Shown here piece after piece: positions 32,322 to 44,100 of a DNA stretch of 64,000 bases (position 1 is its first letter; the number at the start of each line of letters is the position of its first letter). The DNA lies in NCBI GenBank assembly GCA_029945375.1, contig CM057068.1, forward strand, positions 978,233-1,042,232. The letters are read 5' to 3'. The stretch comes from Agaricus subrufescens. Its lineage: Eukaryota; Basidiomycota; Agaricomycetes; Agaricales; Agaricaceae. A program made the translations under genes and the position numbers. The notes beneath the pieces were generated by a model. That model ran no database searches. It saw only the letters and a list, made by a program, of their open reading frames with translations, and was not told where the DNA came from.

Positions 32322-35300
32322 ATGGCTTCTGGATTGCCAATGTTTGCAAAACTCAATGCGGAGAACTATATGACGTGGTCTGGCAAGATGGAGGCATGGC
32401 TGCGAGCTTCTGGGCTATGGAGAATCATCTCTGGCAAGCAGAAGTCCCCCACTGTCTCCTCCACTGTTACCCAGGCTGAAGCGGATGCTCTGGACGCTTA
32501 CGAGGCTCACTGTGACAAGGCTGCAGGTTGGCTATACTTGATGGTTGAACAGGAGCAGAGGGTGCACTTTAATGGCATCCAGGATGACCCTGTGAAGATG
32601 TGGGAGGCTCTGGAGGCTGTACATTGTCAGAAGAAGGCTGGAATGAGGTTTAATGCCTATGATGACCTCTTCAGCATCTGAAAACTCAAAGAAGAGTCAC
32701 TACAATTGCTTATCAACAGGGTAGAGGGCTGCAAAGATTGGATTAAGGAGTTGAGACCCTCCTCCTTCACTCTCGACATGCTAGATGATGAGCTGGCATC
32801 TATGGCCCTCATTAGAGCCCTCCCTGATGATTATTCCGCCTTCTCCTCATCTCTCCTGCTCATGGACAAGCTGGACAAGACCACAATTCATCAGGCCTTT
32901 GTCACAGAAGATATTCAACACAAAAAACACGCTGGGGACACTTTGGGAGGCTCCCAAGCTCTAGCCACTCGCTCTGGCTTCAAAAACGCGTCAGTAAGCT
33001 GTGATTTCTGTGGGAGGCTGGGTCACAAGGTGGAGACGTGTAGGGCGTTTGAAAATGCGAGAAAATGCACTCAGGAGGACGCTCAGAAGCCTAGAACTCG
33101 TGGAAACAAGGCCAACAAGGCTCAGGACGCCTCAAATGACACCTCAGGCTCTGCAGCAAGCTCCTCTTCAAGTTCTAGCCCCGAAAAAGCGCAGAGAGTC
33201 CGTGAATTTGCTGGAAATGCAAGTGCCTCACATCCCTCCCCTTTCACTTCGCTTTCTACACCTCTACAGCTCGATGCTGACTTCCATTGGCTTGCAGACA
33301 CTGGGGCCACTTCTCATATGACCCCACATTGTCACTGGTTCAAGAACTACTCCCCCCATCGCATTCCTATCTGATTAGCTGATAATTCAGTTGTCTACTC
33401 TGCTGGGATAGGGTCTGTGGTTTTTCGGCCACTTGTTAATGGAAAGGAGGCTAGAGCAGTCGAGTTTTCGAGAGTACTGCATGTTCCTGACCTCAGGAGT
33501 AATCTGCTGTCATGTTTATACCTTGCTCAGCACAAGGGCTTCAATATTACCATCTCTGCTTGCTCTATCGCTTTCCAGTGCAAGGGAACAACACTTTTTA
33601 TGGCCACTATCCACTCCAACAACTCTGCTGAGCTAGATGGCTCTACAATCACTTCTGAGGCCGCTTTTGCTGTGTCTACACTGCCAGCTGACCTCTCCCT
33701 GTGGCATCGTCGCTTCATTCATCACAATTATGCTGATGTGAAGTCTATGTTGAGTAAGGACCTTGTTACAGGCCTTAAACTCGATTCTAATGCTCCTCCT
33801 GACCCTATATGTGAGCCCTGCCTTGCAGGAAAGATGCATTCACTTCCATTTCCTCCCTCCCTCAATCACAATCGATCCCCTCTTGAGCTGGTGCATTCAG
33901 ACCTTCACGGACCGCTCCCAGTCGCTTCCCACTCAGGCTACAAGTACTGGATCACGTTTATAGACGACGCAACGCGATTCCGGGCTGTACACTTGCTTAA
34001 AAGCAAGTCAGAAGCCTTTGAAGCATTCAAAGTCTACAAATCTTGGGCCGAAAATCAACTTGGAGTCAAAATTCGGGCTCTACAGGATGATAAAGGCGGT
34101 GAATACATGTCTAAAGCGTTCCTAACGTTCACGGAGCAGTCTGGGATTGAAAGGAGGCACTCTACTCGCAACAGGCCTCAGCAGAATGGCCTTGCAGAGA
34201 GAGCTAATAGGACTATGGGTGAGAGGATCACTGCTATGCTCTCTGAATCTCGACTTCCTCCCTCTTTCTGGGGGGAGTGTATCTCTTCTATGGTCCATGT
34301 GTGGAATAGGCTGCCTACTGCGTCGCTTTCTGGGACTACACCCTTCCAGGCTTTCTATAAGCAAAAACCTGATGTCTCCCACCTCTGAGTATGGGGGTGC
34401 ACTGCCTATGTGCATGTACAGTGAGATAAGAGGACTTCTCTAGAGCCTCACTTCAAAAAATGTGTCTTTATAGGCTATCCTGCAGGCTACAAAGGCTGGA
34501 AGTTCTACAACCCAGTCACTAAGCATTCTGTGATCTTGGAGAGAGCTGATTTTGATGAGAGGTACTTCCCTGGGACTTCTAAAACCCAACTGGATGCTAT
34601 ACCTTCATTTGCTGGCCCTCCCTCCTCCCCTGAGCCTCAGACTACTTCTGAGCATTGTCCTGCACCACCGACGTCACATTTTGGAGTGCCACCTCTCCTA
34701 GATGAAGGGGGTGATATTAGCCCTCTCCCTGCTCGCTTTCAGCTTCCCAGTCCAAGTTCTCCTGCTATTCCTCTTGAAGAGGAGACTCCTCTACCTGCTC
34801 CTCCTCCTCCTAGCCCTGCTACTCCACCCCCACAAGCTCTGATTCCACTTCCTGTGACTCCTCCCACTGCTGGAGTGCCCCCTGAGCCTCCTAGAGTGCC
34901 ACATTGCACTGGGCGTGTTTGGAAGCCCCCTGGTGACTGGTGGAAGGTCAGACAACCTAATCTGCCTGCTAGAGACCCTGAAGACAATGACGAGGCTGCT
35001 CTCTCAGCTGATACTGACTTCTATGAGGTCGAGTTTGCTGGGGCTGTTTCTACAGCTGATCCTCGCACCTACAGGCTGGCTATGCAGTCCCCTGACAGGG
35101 AACACTGGGTCGATGCCTGTAACACCGAAATCTTCAATCTCGAGGCTAACAGGACTTGGGAACTCACTGAACTGCCTCCTGGTAAGAAGGTAGTCAACTC
35201 TGGCTGGGTTTTCAAGGTGAAAAGGCATGCCGACGGCTCAATTGAGCGCTATAGGGCTCGCCTTGTTGCTAAAGGCTTCTCCCAACGTCCTGGCTTTGAT

Positions 35301-36587
35301 TACACCGAGGTCTTTGCCCCTACATTCCGCCCTGCCTCTCTGAGACTCATTATAGCTCTGGCTGCTAGACAAGGCTTCAAAATGCGCTCTGTTGATATCT
35401 CCTCTGCCTTCACTTATGGGGAACTCAAGGAGGAGATCTACATGAGGCAACCAGAGGGCTATCATACTGGGGGACCTAATATGGTCTTCAGGATCCAAAA
35501 ATTGCTCTATGGCCTTAAGCAAGCTGCCAGACAGTGGAGTAAGAAGCTCTGAGGTGTTCTTGAGGGTATTGGCTACTCCAGACTTTGCTCCGACAACTCC
35601 ATCTACATCTATTCCAAGGGAGACATTAAGGTCATAGTGCCTGTCTTCATTGATGATATTACCCTAGTCTCTAAAAGTGATGCAGCCATGGCCTTGGCTG
35701 TTTCTGAGCTGTCTTGGCACTTCAAACTGCAAGATCTAGGCTCTACTACTCTTTTGCTGGGCATTCAGGTGAAGCAGGATTGCTCTAAGTGCACCATCTC
35801 CCTCTCCCAAGAGCACTACATCAAGGAGCTGCTAGAACAGTTCCATATGGATGATTCCAACTCCCTTTCCACCCCTCTACCTCCTGGCTCTGAGCTCTTG
35901 GACATTATTCCCTCACTCGAGGAGCAGGCTGAGATGAAGTCTGTTCCTTATCTCTCTGCTGTAGGTGCCCTGCAGTATCTCGCCACTATGACTCGACCCA
36001 ACATTGCCTATGCTGTCTCCTACCTCGGGAGATTCAACCACAATCCTGCTCCTGCCCATTGGCTTGCTGTCAAACATTTACTTTGCTATTTAAAGGGCAC
36101 AATGCACTACCAGCTTGTCTATCAAGGTAGTGACTCTGGAGAACTGTTCACCACCTATTCTGACGCTTCCCATGGTGGCTGCAAGGCCACAGGTCGAGCT
36201 ACAGGTGGTTATGTGACTCTAGTGTCTGGAGCTGCTGTAGGATGGTCCTCAAAGCGTCAGCCCTTTGTGACTCTCTCGAGCACTGAGGCTGGAAAGGAGA
36301 TCAAGTGGACTAGGAATATTCTGACTGAGTTTGGCTATCACCAGACACTTCCCTCAACACTTTTCGTGGATAACAAGTCTGGGATCAGTGTAGCCAAGAA
36401 TCCTGAGCACCACGGGCGCATGAAACACCTAGATCTTTGCTTCTATTGTCTCCGCGAGGCTGTAGAAGATGCAGTCATTGATCCTCTCTATGTATCCACT
36501 GACTAGCAAGTTGCGGACATCCTAACCAAGGCTGTATCAAGGAAAGTTGTTGACTTTGCTGTGCCGTTGTTAGGACTTGGAGCTTAG
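32322..36587 (+). pseudogene. Copia-3 Gag-Pol polyprotein, six nonsense codons
   Basis: A single frame of about 1422 codons from ATG 32322 (MASGLPMFAKL) to TAG 36585. Domains in order: Gag, zinc knuckle CDFCGRLGHKVETC (about 33 kb), protease DTGATSHMT (about 33.3 kb), pre-integrase LWHRRFIHHN, integrase (FIDDATRF, DDKGGEY, NGLAERANRT), Pro-rich linker (34.6-34.9 kb), RT (VAKGFSQRPGFDYTEVFAP; FIDDITLVS), RNase H (YSDASHGG, SSTEAGKE, DNKSGISVAKNP). Stops are TGA at 32679, 33372, 34386, 34422, 35550 and TAG at 36504. There is no frameshift. The TGAs fit former CGA (Arg) codons and the TAG a former CAG. Otherwise well preserved. Confidence 0.9.
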
Positions 36588-36613
36588 TATGGACTGGTTG
36601 GATCAAGGGGGTG

Positions 36614-36911
36614 TGTTAGACTGCCCCAGCGGTCTTGTGTTAGAGTGCCCCAACAGTCTTGTATATGGACTTAGAGATGGTACGACTTTCTGATCATGTG
36701 ATATATTAGTAAGCACATGTTGAACTTGTCTGTGAACGCTCTAGAAGCCTTTAGCTTCTTAGACTTGTTCACAGGTGAGTATAGAGTTCTGTATATTCAT
36801 AGACAGCTTCTTAGACTTGTTCACAGGATATCATATTCAGTTCTAATCCAATTCACTCGTGACTACCATCATTAGGATTGTCTCCACGTGTGCTACGTTC
36901 TACATTCGACA
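36614..36911 (+). repeat. Copia-3 3' LTR with 24-bp 5' duplication
   Basis: A 298-bp LTR. The first 24 bp (36614-36637) are repeated in diverged form at 36638-36661, making this LTR 24 bp longer than its partner. A purine tract (AAGGGGGTG, about 36606-36613) precedes it. Confidence 0.85.
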
Positions 36912-36916
36912 AAATC

Positions 36917-37868
36917 TTGTGTGAATCAATCAATAATTGTTTATTGGTCTTAAAAACTACCAGATTTGTGTGAAACTTGTGATCTCATCAGTGATTTGAT
37001 TGGATTTATTGAACTCTGATTTTGGATTGTTGATCAAATCAATGATCAAATCAGTAATTTGATCAACATACCCAAATTGCAGTTCAACAAATGCAATCAA
37101 ATCACTGATAAGATTATAAGTTCCACACAAACTGGGTAATTGTCAAGATCAATAAAGATTTACACAACATTTGATTGAGTGACATGTGAGAATGTAGTCA
37201 CATGTGTGTCACGTGACCTCTACAAAAACATGCGCATGCAATTCATGACCAAGTGAGGACAAGAATCATGGGAAAATATGCAGAATTGATAGAGATATTT
37301 GCAAAAAACTTTCCCAGACACGACAAAAAATATGAAATTAATTGTCAAGTTTGTGAGAAATGACTACTAAATTAGCATGATTGGATCAATTCCTCCCATG
37401 ATTGTCATGCAAACTCCAATTGTGATTTGATTGGATCAATTCCTCCCATGATTGTCATGCAAACTCCAATTGTGATTTGATTGGATTTGTTGAACTCTGA
37501 TTTGGGACTATTGTGATCACATCACTGATTTAATCAGATTTGTTAAACTCCAATTTGGGAATGTTGATCAAATCACTGATTTGATCAACCTTCTAAACTC
37601 CAATTTGGGACTGTTGATCAAATCACAGAGCATGAGACAGAATTGATCCAATCACTGATTTCTCACACTTGGCAATCTCATTTCATAGCCTTGATTATAC
37701 CTTCAATCTATATTTAATTTTGATCTAATCAATATTCAATAGCTCAAGTGACTTATTGTGACGTTATCTTATTGCCTTACTCAATCTACATTCAATAATT
37801 CCCATGTATTATTAAGCATCCTTTTTTACATTATTTGTTTACCAAATCATTCAATATAGTTTAAATAC
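36917..37868. mobile_element. CACT-3, right part, truncated
   Basis: Continues CACT-3 after Copia-3. Includes a short direct duplication around 37380-37480 (GGATCAATTCCTCCCATGAT twice). It is cut at 37868 by the Gypsy-3 LTR, so the CAGTG end is missing. Confidence 0.7.
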
Positions 37869-38160
37869 TGTTATGACCTTATAGCGATTAGCTCAGGTTG
37901 CAACTTAAGGCAAAGACTTGAGAGCGATAAGGGAATATAGCGAGTTGGTAAAGCATAAGGAATACAGAGTATAACTACGCTACTTATAGACAAGTCGACT
38001 ACCTAATAATAGAAGGAGAAGTCGGGCTGAGTAAGTGTACCCGAGGTGTCTGACTAACAATGGGAACAAGTATACAGAAGTGGGTATGCAAGCATATGGT
38101 TGTGGAGCAGCAGCATGTGGTCCTGGGTCAGGGGAACGATAGTGAAAATAGATCATAACA
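37869..38160 (-). repeat. Gypsy-3 3' LTR
   Basis: A 292-bp LTR, TGTTATGACC...GATCATAACA, with CAGAGGGTAA just upstream on the minus strand as polypurine tract. Confidence 0.85.
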
Positions 38161-38200
38161 TTACCCTCTGTTCAGGCTTTGGATTCCGATCGAAGCTAGA

Positions 38201-40517
38201 TCAGACATGTGTGAAGAGGTTGCTCAAAAGCTTCCTCTTTGTGTCAGCCATAACCCATTGGCTGGTGTGCTTGTTGTAGCCAATGAAGTGCGGGGTGTTG
38301 TCTCGTCCTCCGATGATAATGCGTGCGGGCAATCCTTTGTAGTTCTCCATTTTTCCTTTCTTGTTGAGTAGGATGGTGAGGATTATGTTCCAGTAGGAGG
38401 TTCTTTCCCCGGTGAAGAGACTAGATCGGTGTGAATGTGGAAAAATAAAATATAAAAATATAAAAATATAAATCGAATGCGAATACAACCCTTTGAATTA
38501 CACCGAGTCTCGAGTGCGGTTTGTGGGGAGAATAAATCAGAAAGAAAGTGAAAATAAGAGTCTCGATTAAATATTAAATGAAAATAGGGGTAGAATAGAA
38601 ATGTGAAACAAGTCTCGACTGAATAGAAACCTCTTCCAGACCTATGCCGTTTCGATTAGAACCTTCGCGACGAGGGGCTAAGCTCGCGACGACTGTCCTC
38701 AATAGAATGGGTTAGACACCTATCTAGGAGGGGTAGCAAGTCCGCCCTAGTGATGCCTCAACAAACTCGGAGAGCCTTGACCTGCCTTCGCGCTTCAAGA
38801 CAGACTGCAAGACAAGTTGAGCTAGCACCGAATGCTATCGCGATCCTATTAGACCAGTGAAGATACTCTCTCGAGCAGAACACAAGACCTTCCAAGTCGA
38901 GAAAGAACTTAAGAAATGCTTAGAACACTGCGAAGTTTAACCAAACTCGATTTCACTCGCACAGCGCTTGGGCAAAGATTCGATCCCGAACCTCGTCCTC
39001 GACTGGCGACTATATACAATACACAATAAAAAACTGAGACAAAATAAACAAATATGAAACAGATAACCAAGTCCGTATCCAGCACTGAATGGGTATAGTT
39101 TCCTCGACTCATCTTTCTCCACCAATCAACAGTCTCGACTATTCAGTCCCCTCGACCGAACATCGCACTTGCCTAATCTTCCACTCCTCATTGGCTAACG
39201 AGCTTCTAACCCTAGACCCTAGTCTAGAAACTCCCAAGGCGCACCCCCCACTGATAATCCCGTCAATAAGGTGTCCTCGATTAGACTACACTTCTATCTC
39301 GCCTTTAGTTGCTTCGAGATTATCACTATTACCGCCTGATCCAGAGTCTCGACTGACAATTCCAACAGTCTCGCTTCAGGTTAATTCAGTCTCGACATGT
39401 GTAAGTCGTCTACTTCCTAGCCCTTTCCTTATTAGGCAGGTAGTAGTTATAGATTCGGTTTAGCATAAGGTCCGCTGAAGGAACCGCGTTCCGCTAAGTC
39501 CTTGAGCCATCCCATAGCCAACCTCGATGACAATTTCCAGCAAAGTCTCCCTAGACTCAGTCTCGAGACTTCCATTTTAAGTCCTCGAACGCGATTATAT
39601 TTCCCCTAGCAGTACGGTTTTCCTGCTAGGAATCGCGGATGCAATCTTGACTGTCCCCTAGGTCAACCTCTCTTCACACATGTCCTCGACTGAGCTTATC
39701 TCTAACTGGGTGACCGATTGCTCATTCTTGAACTTAATACGTACACCTAGCCGCATTAAACGGGAATTTTCACGTGTAAAACGGCTGGGGCCGTAACACC
39801 GGGTGTCTTGTTGTGGCGGTTGGGGTGGTTAAAGACGTAGGTGGTTGGGCATCTGAATTCGATTGGAGTTGGGGGGGTGGGTAGGAAGGCTAGGTATTGA
39901 AAGAGGGTCTCAGCTTCTTCAGCGAATTCAGGGGAGTGGAGGGATGCGATTGTGGAGAGTCCTGGGGGTTTGTTTTCCTTATCGGAGTCTTTGTCCATGT
40001 GGTCTTCTTGCTTGGGGATGGGCAATGGAGTAGGATCGGGGATAGGGTTTGGTGTGGTGTCAGCAGGGGGGGTGTTGGGTCTGGTTTCAGGCTCCAGTCG
40101 GTAGGCTTTGCAGATTGCATCTGCGGCAGCGAGTTCTTTGGCGGTTCCAATTCTATCCATGGTGTCGAGCAGCCTGACTGAGTTGCAGGTGATGGAGTGG
40201 GCTTGGAATTCAATGTGGGTGGAGGCAATCCTGGCGATGTTGGTGAGTAGCTTGTTAAAGTGGTTTCCTACAATTCCTTCGTCTCCTCCACAAAGTCTGA
40301 TAGGGGCAGTGATTCTGCCAGCAATGTTCTGGGCATTGTTGTTGATCTGGATGATGGAGGCTCTGATTTCTCTGAGTTGTGCCATGGCGTGCAGGATCCT
40401 AAGGAGGTAGCGGTGTCGAGCGAGGATAGAGTGTCGGCGTTGGATATAATCGACATGGATGGTTTCATCGATGGGGATGGCAATGGTGTGGATGGTCGGG
40501 TTGGTGCTAGGGTTCAT
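38201..40517 (-). pseudogene. Gypsy-3 ORF3, split by solo LTR
   Basis: The N-terminal part (40517 to 39803) and C-terminal part (38412 to 38201) of the ORF3 protein are separated by the insertion at 38413-39798. Both parts are open and align with Gypsy-1 ORF3 (LCGGDEGIVGNHFNK, DKDSDKENKPPGL, SQWVMADTKRK). Without the insertion the ORF would be near full length. Confidence 0.75.
38413..39798. repeat. Solo-LTR-like insertion 1 (1386 bp)
   Basis: TGAAGAGACTAG...GGGGCCGTAACA flanked by CCGG (38409-38412, 39799-39802), as shown by comparison with uninterrupted Gypsy-1. It has no coding potential and is rich in TCTCGAC-type words. Near its end are stem-loops CCTAGCAG-TACGGTTTTC-CTGCTAGG and ACGGC-tggg-GCCGT. 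I read it as a solo LTR of a third LTR family. Internal sequence of that family is not present here. Confidence 0.65.
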
Positions 40518-40645
40518 ATTGGCTAGTAGTGTGAGCAGAGGTGCAAATTGAGTGGTTAGCGCAATGTTGGGCAGATTTCGGATGAGGGAAAAGCGAGAAA
40601 CAAATGGATTTTTATACAAGTTCCTTCCTCCCTATTAGGCAACTA

Positions 40646-41065
40646 CTACTGTTGCTGGTTGTTGTTGTTTTCATCAGCCTGATTTCCCCATCCATTTTCC
40701 CATGTTCCATTAGTGTTCCATCCATTTGCATTTGGATTAATCTCCTCAGTGAGATCTTTTAGTTCTGCTTCCATCAAATCCAACTTTTGTTTGATCTTTT
40801 TGATCAGCTGTCTCTCCTTTCTCATGACAGAGACCATGTGGTCTTTTTCCTCGGTGGTTGGGGCGTTTACCCCTTTGGGTCGGCCGTAGATTAGGGGGGT
40901 GTAGGTGTGTGCATACCAATTGTCTACATCGGTTACTGCAGCAAGGATTTCCAGTAGCTCTCGTTTGGCAGAGCTTCAGAAGGAGTCGATGATGAGGTTA
41001 TGGTAGGCCTCTTGATCAGCAGGTGTGATGGTGTCGGTGGTGGTGGGGGTTTGTTGGGTGCTCAT
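40646..41065 (-). pseudogene. Gypsy-3 ORF2 homologue (coiled coil)
   Basis: This frame starts at ATG 41065 and ends at stop 40646, with RQLIKKIKQKLDLMEAELK and NGTWENGWGNQ. It has TGA at the same SF*SSAK site as Gypsy-1. Confidence 0.6.
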
Positions 41066-41125
41066 GATGTCTTCTTCAAACCAATAGACAATGCTATACC
41101 GGTAGTTTGGGGATCCATGTTCCTT

Positions 41126-44100
41126 TTATAGGTTGTTTGTGGTGCGGTACTTGTCTAGGATTTCCTTGGCATTTTCTAGGTCGGTGGCAGTTTGCCATGT
41201 GTCCTCGGAGTTGTCGTATCCTTTCCAGTGTACCAGGTATTGGGTTCCTCGGCCTTTCTTGCAGTGTCCACAGATTTCTTCAACTTCATATTCTTCTTCA
41301 TTATTAATAATGTCAGGAGGGGGTGGAGGTGGAGCCTTTTGACAGTTGAATTTGGGTTCAATGAATTTGGTGAGAAGAGATGAATGGAAGACGTTGTGAA
41401 TAGTCCAGGTTTCAGGTATTTTCAGGCGGAAGGATGTTTCTCCAATTGCTTCTAGAATTTTGAAAGGTCCATACCGTTTGTTGTCCATTTTTCCAGAAGG
41501 GCAGTTTGATCGTATGTTGGTGGCTTCTAAGAAGATGAGATCTCCTTTGAGTAGTGGGTGTTTCAACCATTTCCGATTTCCACGTTCGATCATGGTGGAA
41601 TTGTACTCTTCCATTGTGGCTTGTGCTTTGTTTTGGGTTTTTGCTAGTTCCATGGTAAATTTGCTGGCGAGTGGGTTTACCGAGTCTAAAGATAGGTTTC
41701 CTTTCCACGGGTGCAAACCATAATTGAGGAAGAAAGGGGTTTGTCCGGTGGCAGCATGTGTCTTATTGTTATATTGGAATTCGGCGGTGGGGAGCCATTT
41801 GGCCCAATCGTTTTGTTTGTAATTGACGAAGTTCCTTAGATACGTTTCGACTTCTTGGTTGATTCTTTCAGTTTGTCCATTGGTTTGGGGGTGGTAGGCA
41901 GTGGAGAGGTTTCGTTCAATGCTGAGTGCGGTGCATAGTTCTTTCATGAATTTGGAGGCAAATTGTGGTCCTCTGTCGCTAATGATTCGTTTGGGGATAC
42001 CGTGGATGCGCCATATGTCTCGTTTGTAGATGTCAGCTAGTTGTCTGGAGGTGAGAGAAGTTTTGGTGGGGATAAGGTGAATCATTTTGGAGAATCTGTT
42101 GACTATGACAAGTATGGCGTCGTGTTGTTCAGATTTAGGTAGGGGTCTGATCATATCGATAGAGATTTCTTGCCATGGTGCTTTGGGTATCGGTAGTGGT
42201 TTGAGGGGAGTATGGCCGGGTTGTCGATTGATCTTGTTCTTCTGGCATTCAGTACATCCTCTGACAAATCTTTTGACATCCGTTTTGATTGTGGGCCACC
42301 AGTAGGTTCGTTTCACAAGTTTGAGCATGTGGTAGGAGCCTGGATGTCCAATGTTGGGTGGGTTGTGATGGTCCAGGAGTATGGTTTCTCTTAGTTTGGG
42401 TTCGTCAGGTACATAGATCTTGCCATTGCAGTAGATGATTCCATTTTCTTTCCAAAATTGGTCTGGTTGTTTGTTCATTTCCTGGTTGATGCTGAAGAGA
42501 CTAGATCAGTGTGAATGTGGAAAATAAAATATAAAATATAAAATCGAATGTGAATGCAACCCTTTGAATTACACCGAGTCTCGAGTGCAGTTCGTGGGGA
42601 GAATAAATCAGAAAGAAAGTGAAAGTAAGTGTCTTGATTAAGTATTAAATGAAAATAGGGGTAGAATAGAAATGTGAAACAAGTCTCGACTGAATAGAGA
42701 CCTCTTCCAGACCTATGCCATTTCGATTAGAACCTTTGCGACGAGTGGCTAAGCTTGCGACGACTGTCCTCAATAGGATGGGTTAGACACCTATCTAGGA
42801 GGGGTAGCAAGTCCGCCCTAGTGATGCCTCAACAAACTCGGAGAGCCTTGACCTGCCTTTGCACTTTGAGACAGACTGCAAGACAAGTTGAGCTAGCACC
42901 AAATGCTATCGCGATCCTATTAGACCAGTGAAGATACTCTCTCGAGCAGAACACAAGTCCTTCCAAGTTGAGAAAGAACTTAAGAAATGCTTAGAACACT
43001 GCGAAGTTTAACCAAACTCAATTTTACTCGCACAGCGCTTGGGCAAAGATTTGATCCCGAACCTCGTCCTCGACTGGCGACTATATACGATACACAATAA
43101 AAAACTGAGACAAAATAAACAAATATGAAACAGATAACCAAGTCCGTATCCAGCACTGAATGGGTATAGTCTCCTCGACTCATCTTTCTCCACCAATCAA
43201 CAGTCTCGACTATTCAGTCTCCTCAACCGAACATCGCACTTGCCTAATCTTCCACTCCTCATTGGCTAACGAGCTTCTAACCCTAGACCCTAGTCTAGAA
43301 ACTCTCGAGGTGCACCACCCACTGATTATCCTGTCAATAAGATGTCCTCAATTAAACTACGCTTCTATCTCGCCTTTAGTTGCTCCGAGATCATCACTAT
43401 TACTGCCTGATCCAGAGTCTCGACCGACAATTCCAACAGTCTCACTTCAGGTTAATTCAGTCTCGACATGTGTAAGTTGTCTACTTCCTGGCCCTTTCCT
43501 TATTAGGCAGGTAGTAGTTATAGATTCGGTTTAGCATAAGGTCCGCTGAAGGAACCACGTTCTGCTAAGTCCTCGAGCCATCCCATAGCCAACCTCGATG
43601 ATAATTTCCAGCAAAGTCTCCCTAGACTCAGCCTCGAGACTTCCATTTTAAGTCCTCGAACGCGATTATATTCCCCCTAGCAGTACGGTTTTCCTGCTAA
43701 GAATCGCGGATGCAATCTCGACTGTCCCCTAGGTCAACCTCTCTTCACACATGTCCTCGACTGAGCTTATCTGTAACTGGGTGACCGATTGTTCATTCTC
43801 GAACTTAATACGTACACCTAACCGCATTAAACGTAGATTTTCACGTGTAAAACGGCTGGGGCCATAACAACTCGGTGTTCGGGTTTGGGGGAGTTTCGGA
43901 TTGAGTTTAGGATGTGAGAGTCCATGGAGATGCTGAAGTTTCTATTTTGGAAAAGGGGTATTTCAAGTGACGTGGGGATTTTGGATAAGGTTCATAGGAT
44001 TATGCAGTCTTTGAACATTTCAATTTTGGGGTTTTCTTCCTCGGGGTCATGTCGGAATAGTCTTGATAGGATGTCTGCTTTCACGTTGGTTTTACTGGGA

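Larger units (their letters stand above)
31924..36911 (+). mobile_element. Copia-3, full-length Ty1/copia element
   Basis: LTRs 31924-32197 and 36614-36911 (TG...CA) with 5-bp target duplication AAATC (31919-31923, 36912-36916), inserted in CACT-3. CACT-2 provides the empty site (GCTTAGCAAATCTTGTGTG). One continuous frame encodes Gag-Pol but has six nonsense codons. Confidence 0.95.

Noticed and set aside
11121..36587. TGA read as a sense codon (Arg or Trp) because so many in-frame TGAs occur
   Set aside because: Sister copies have CGA or TGG at the same sites, and the tyrosine-recombinase genes have no internal TGA, so CpG mutation explains it without a code change.
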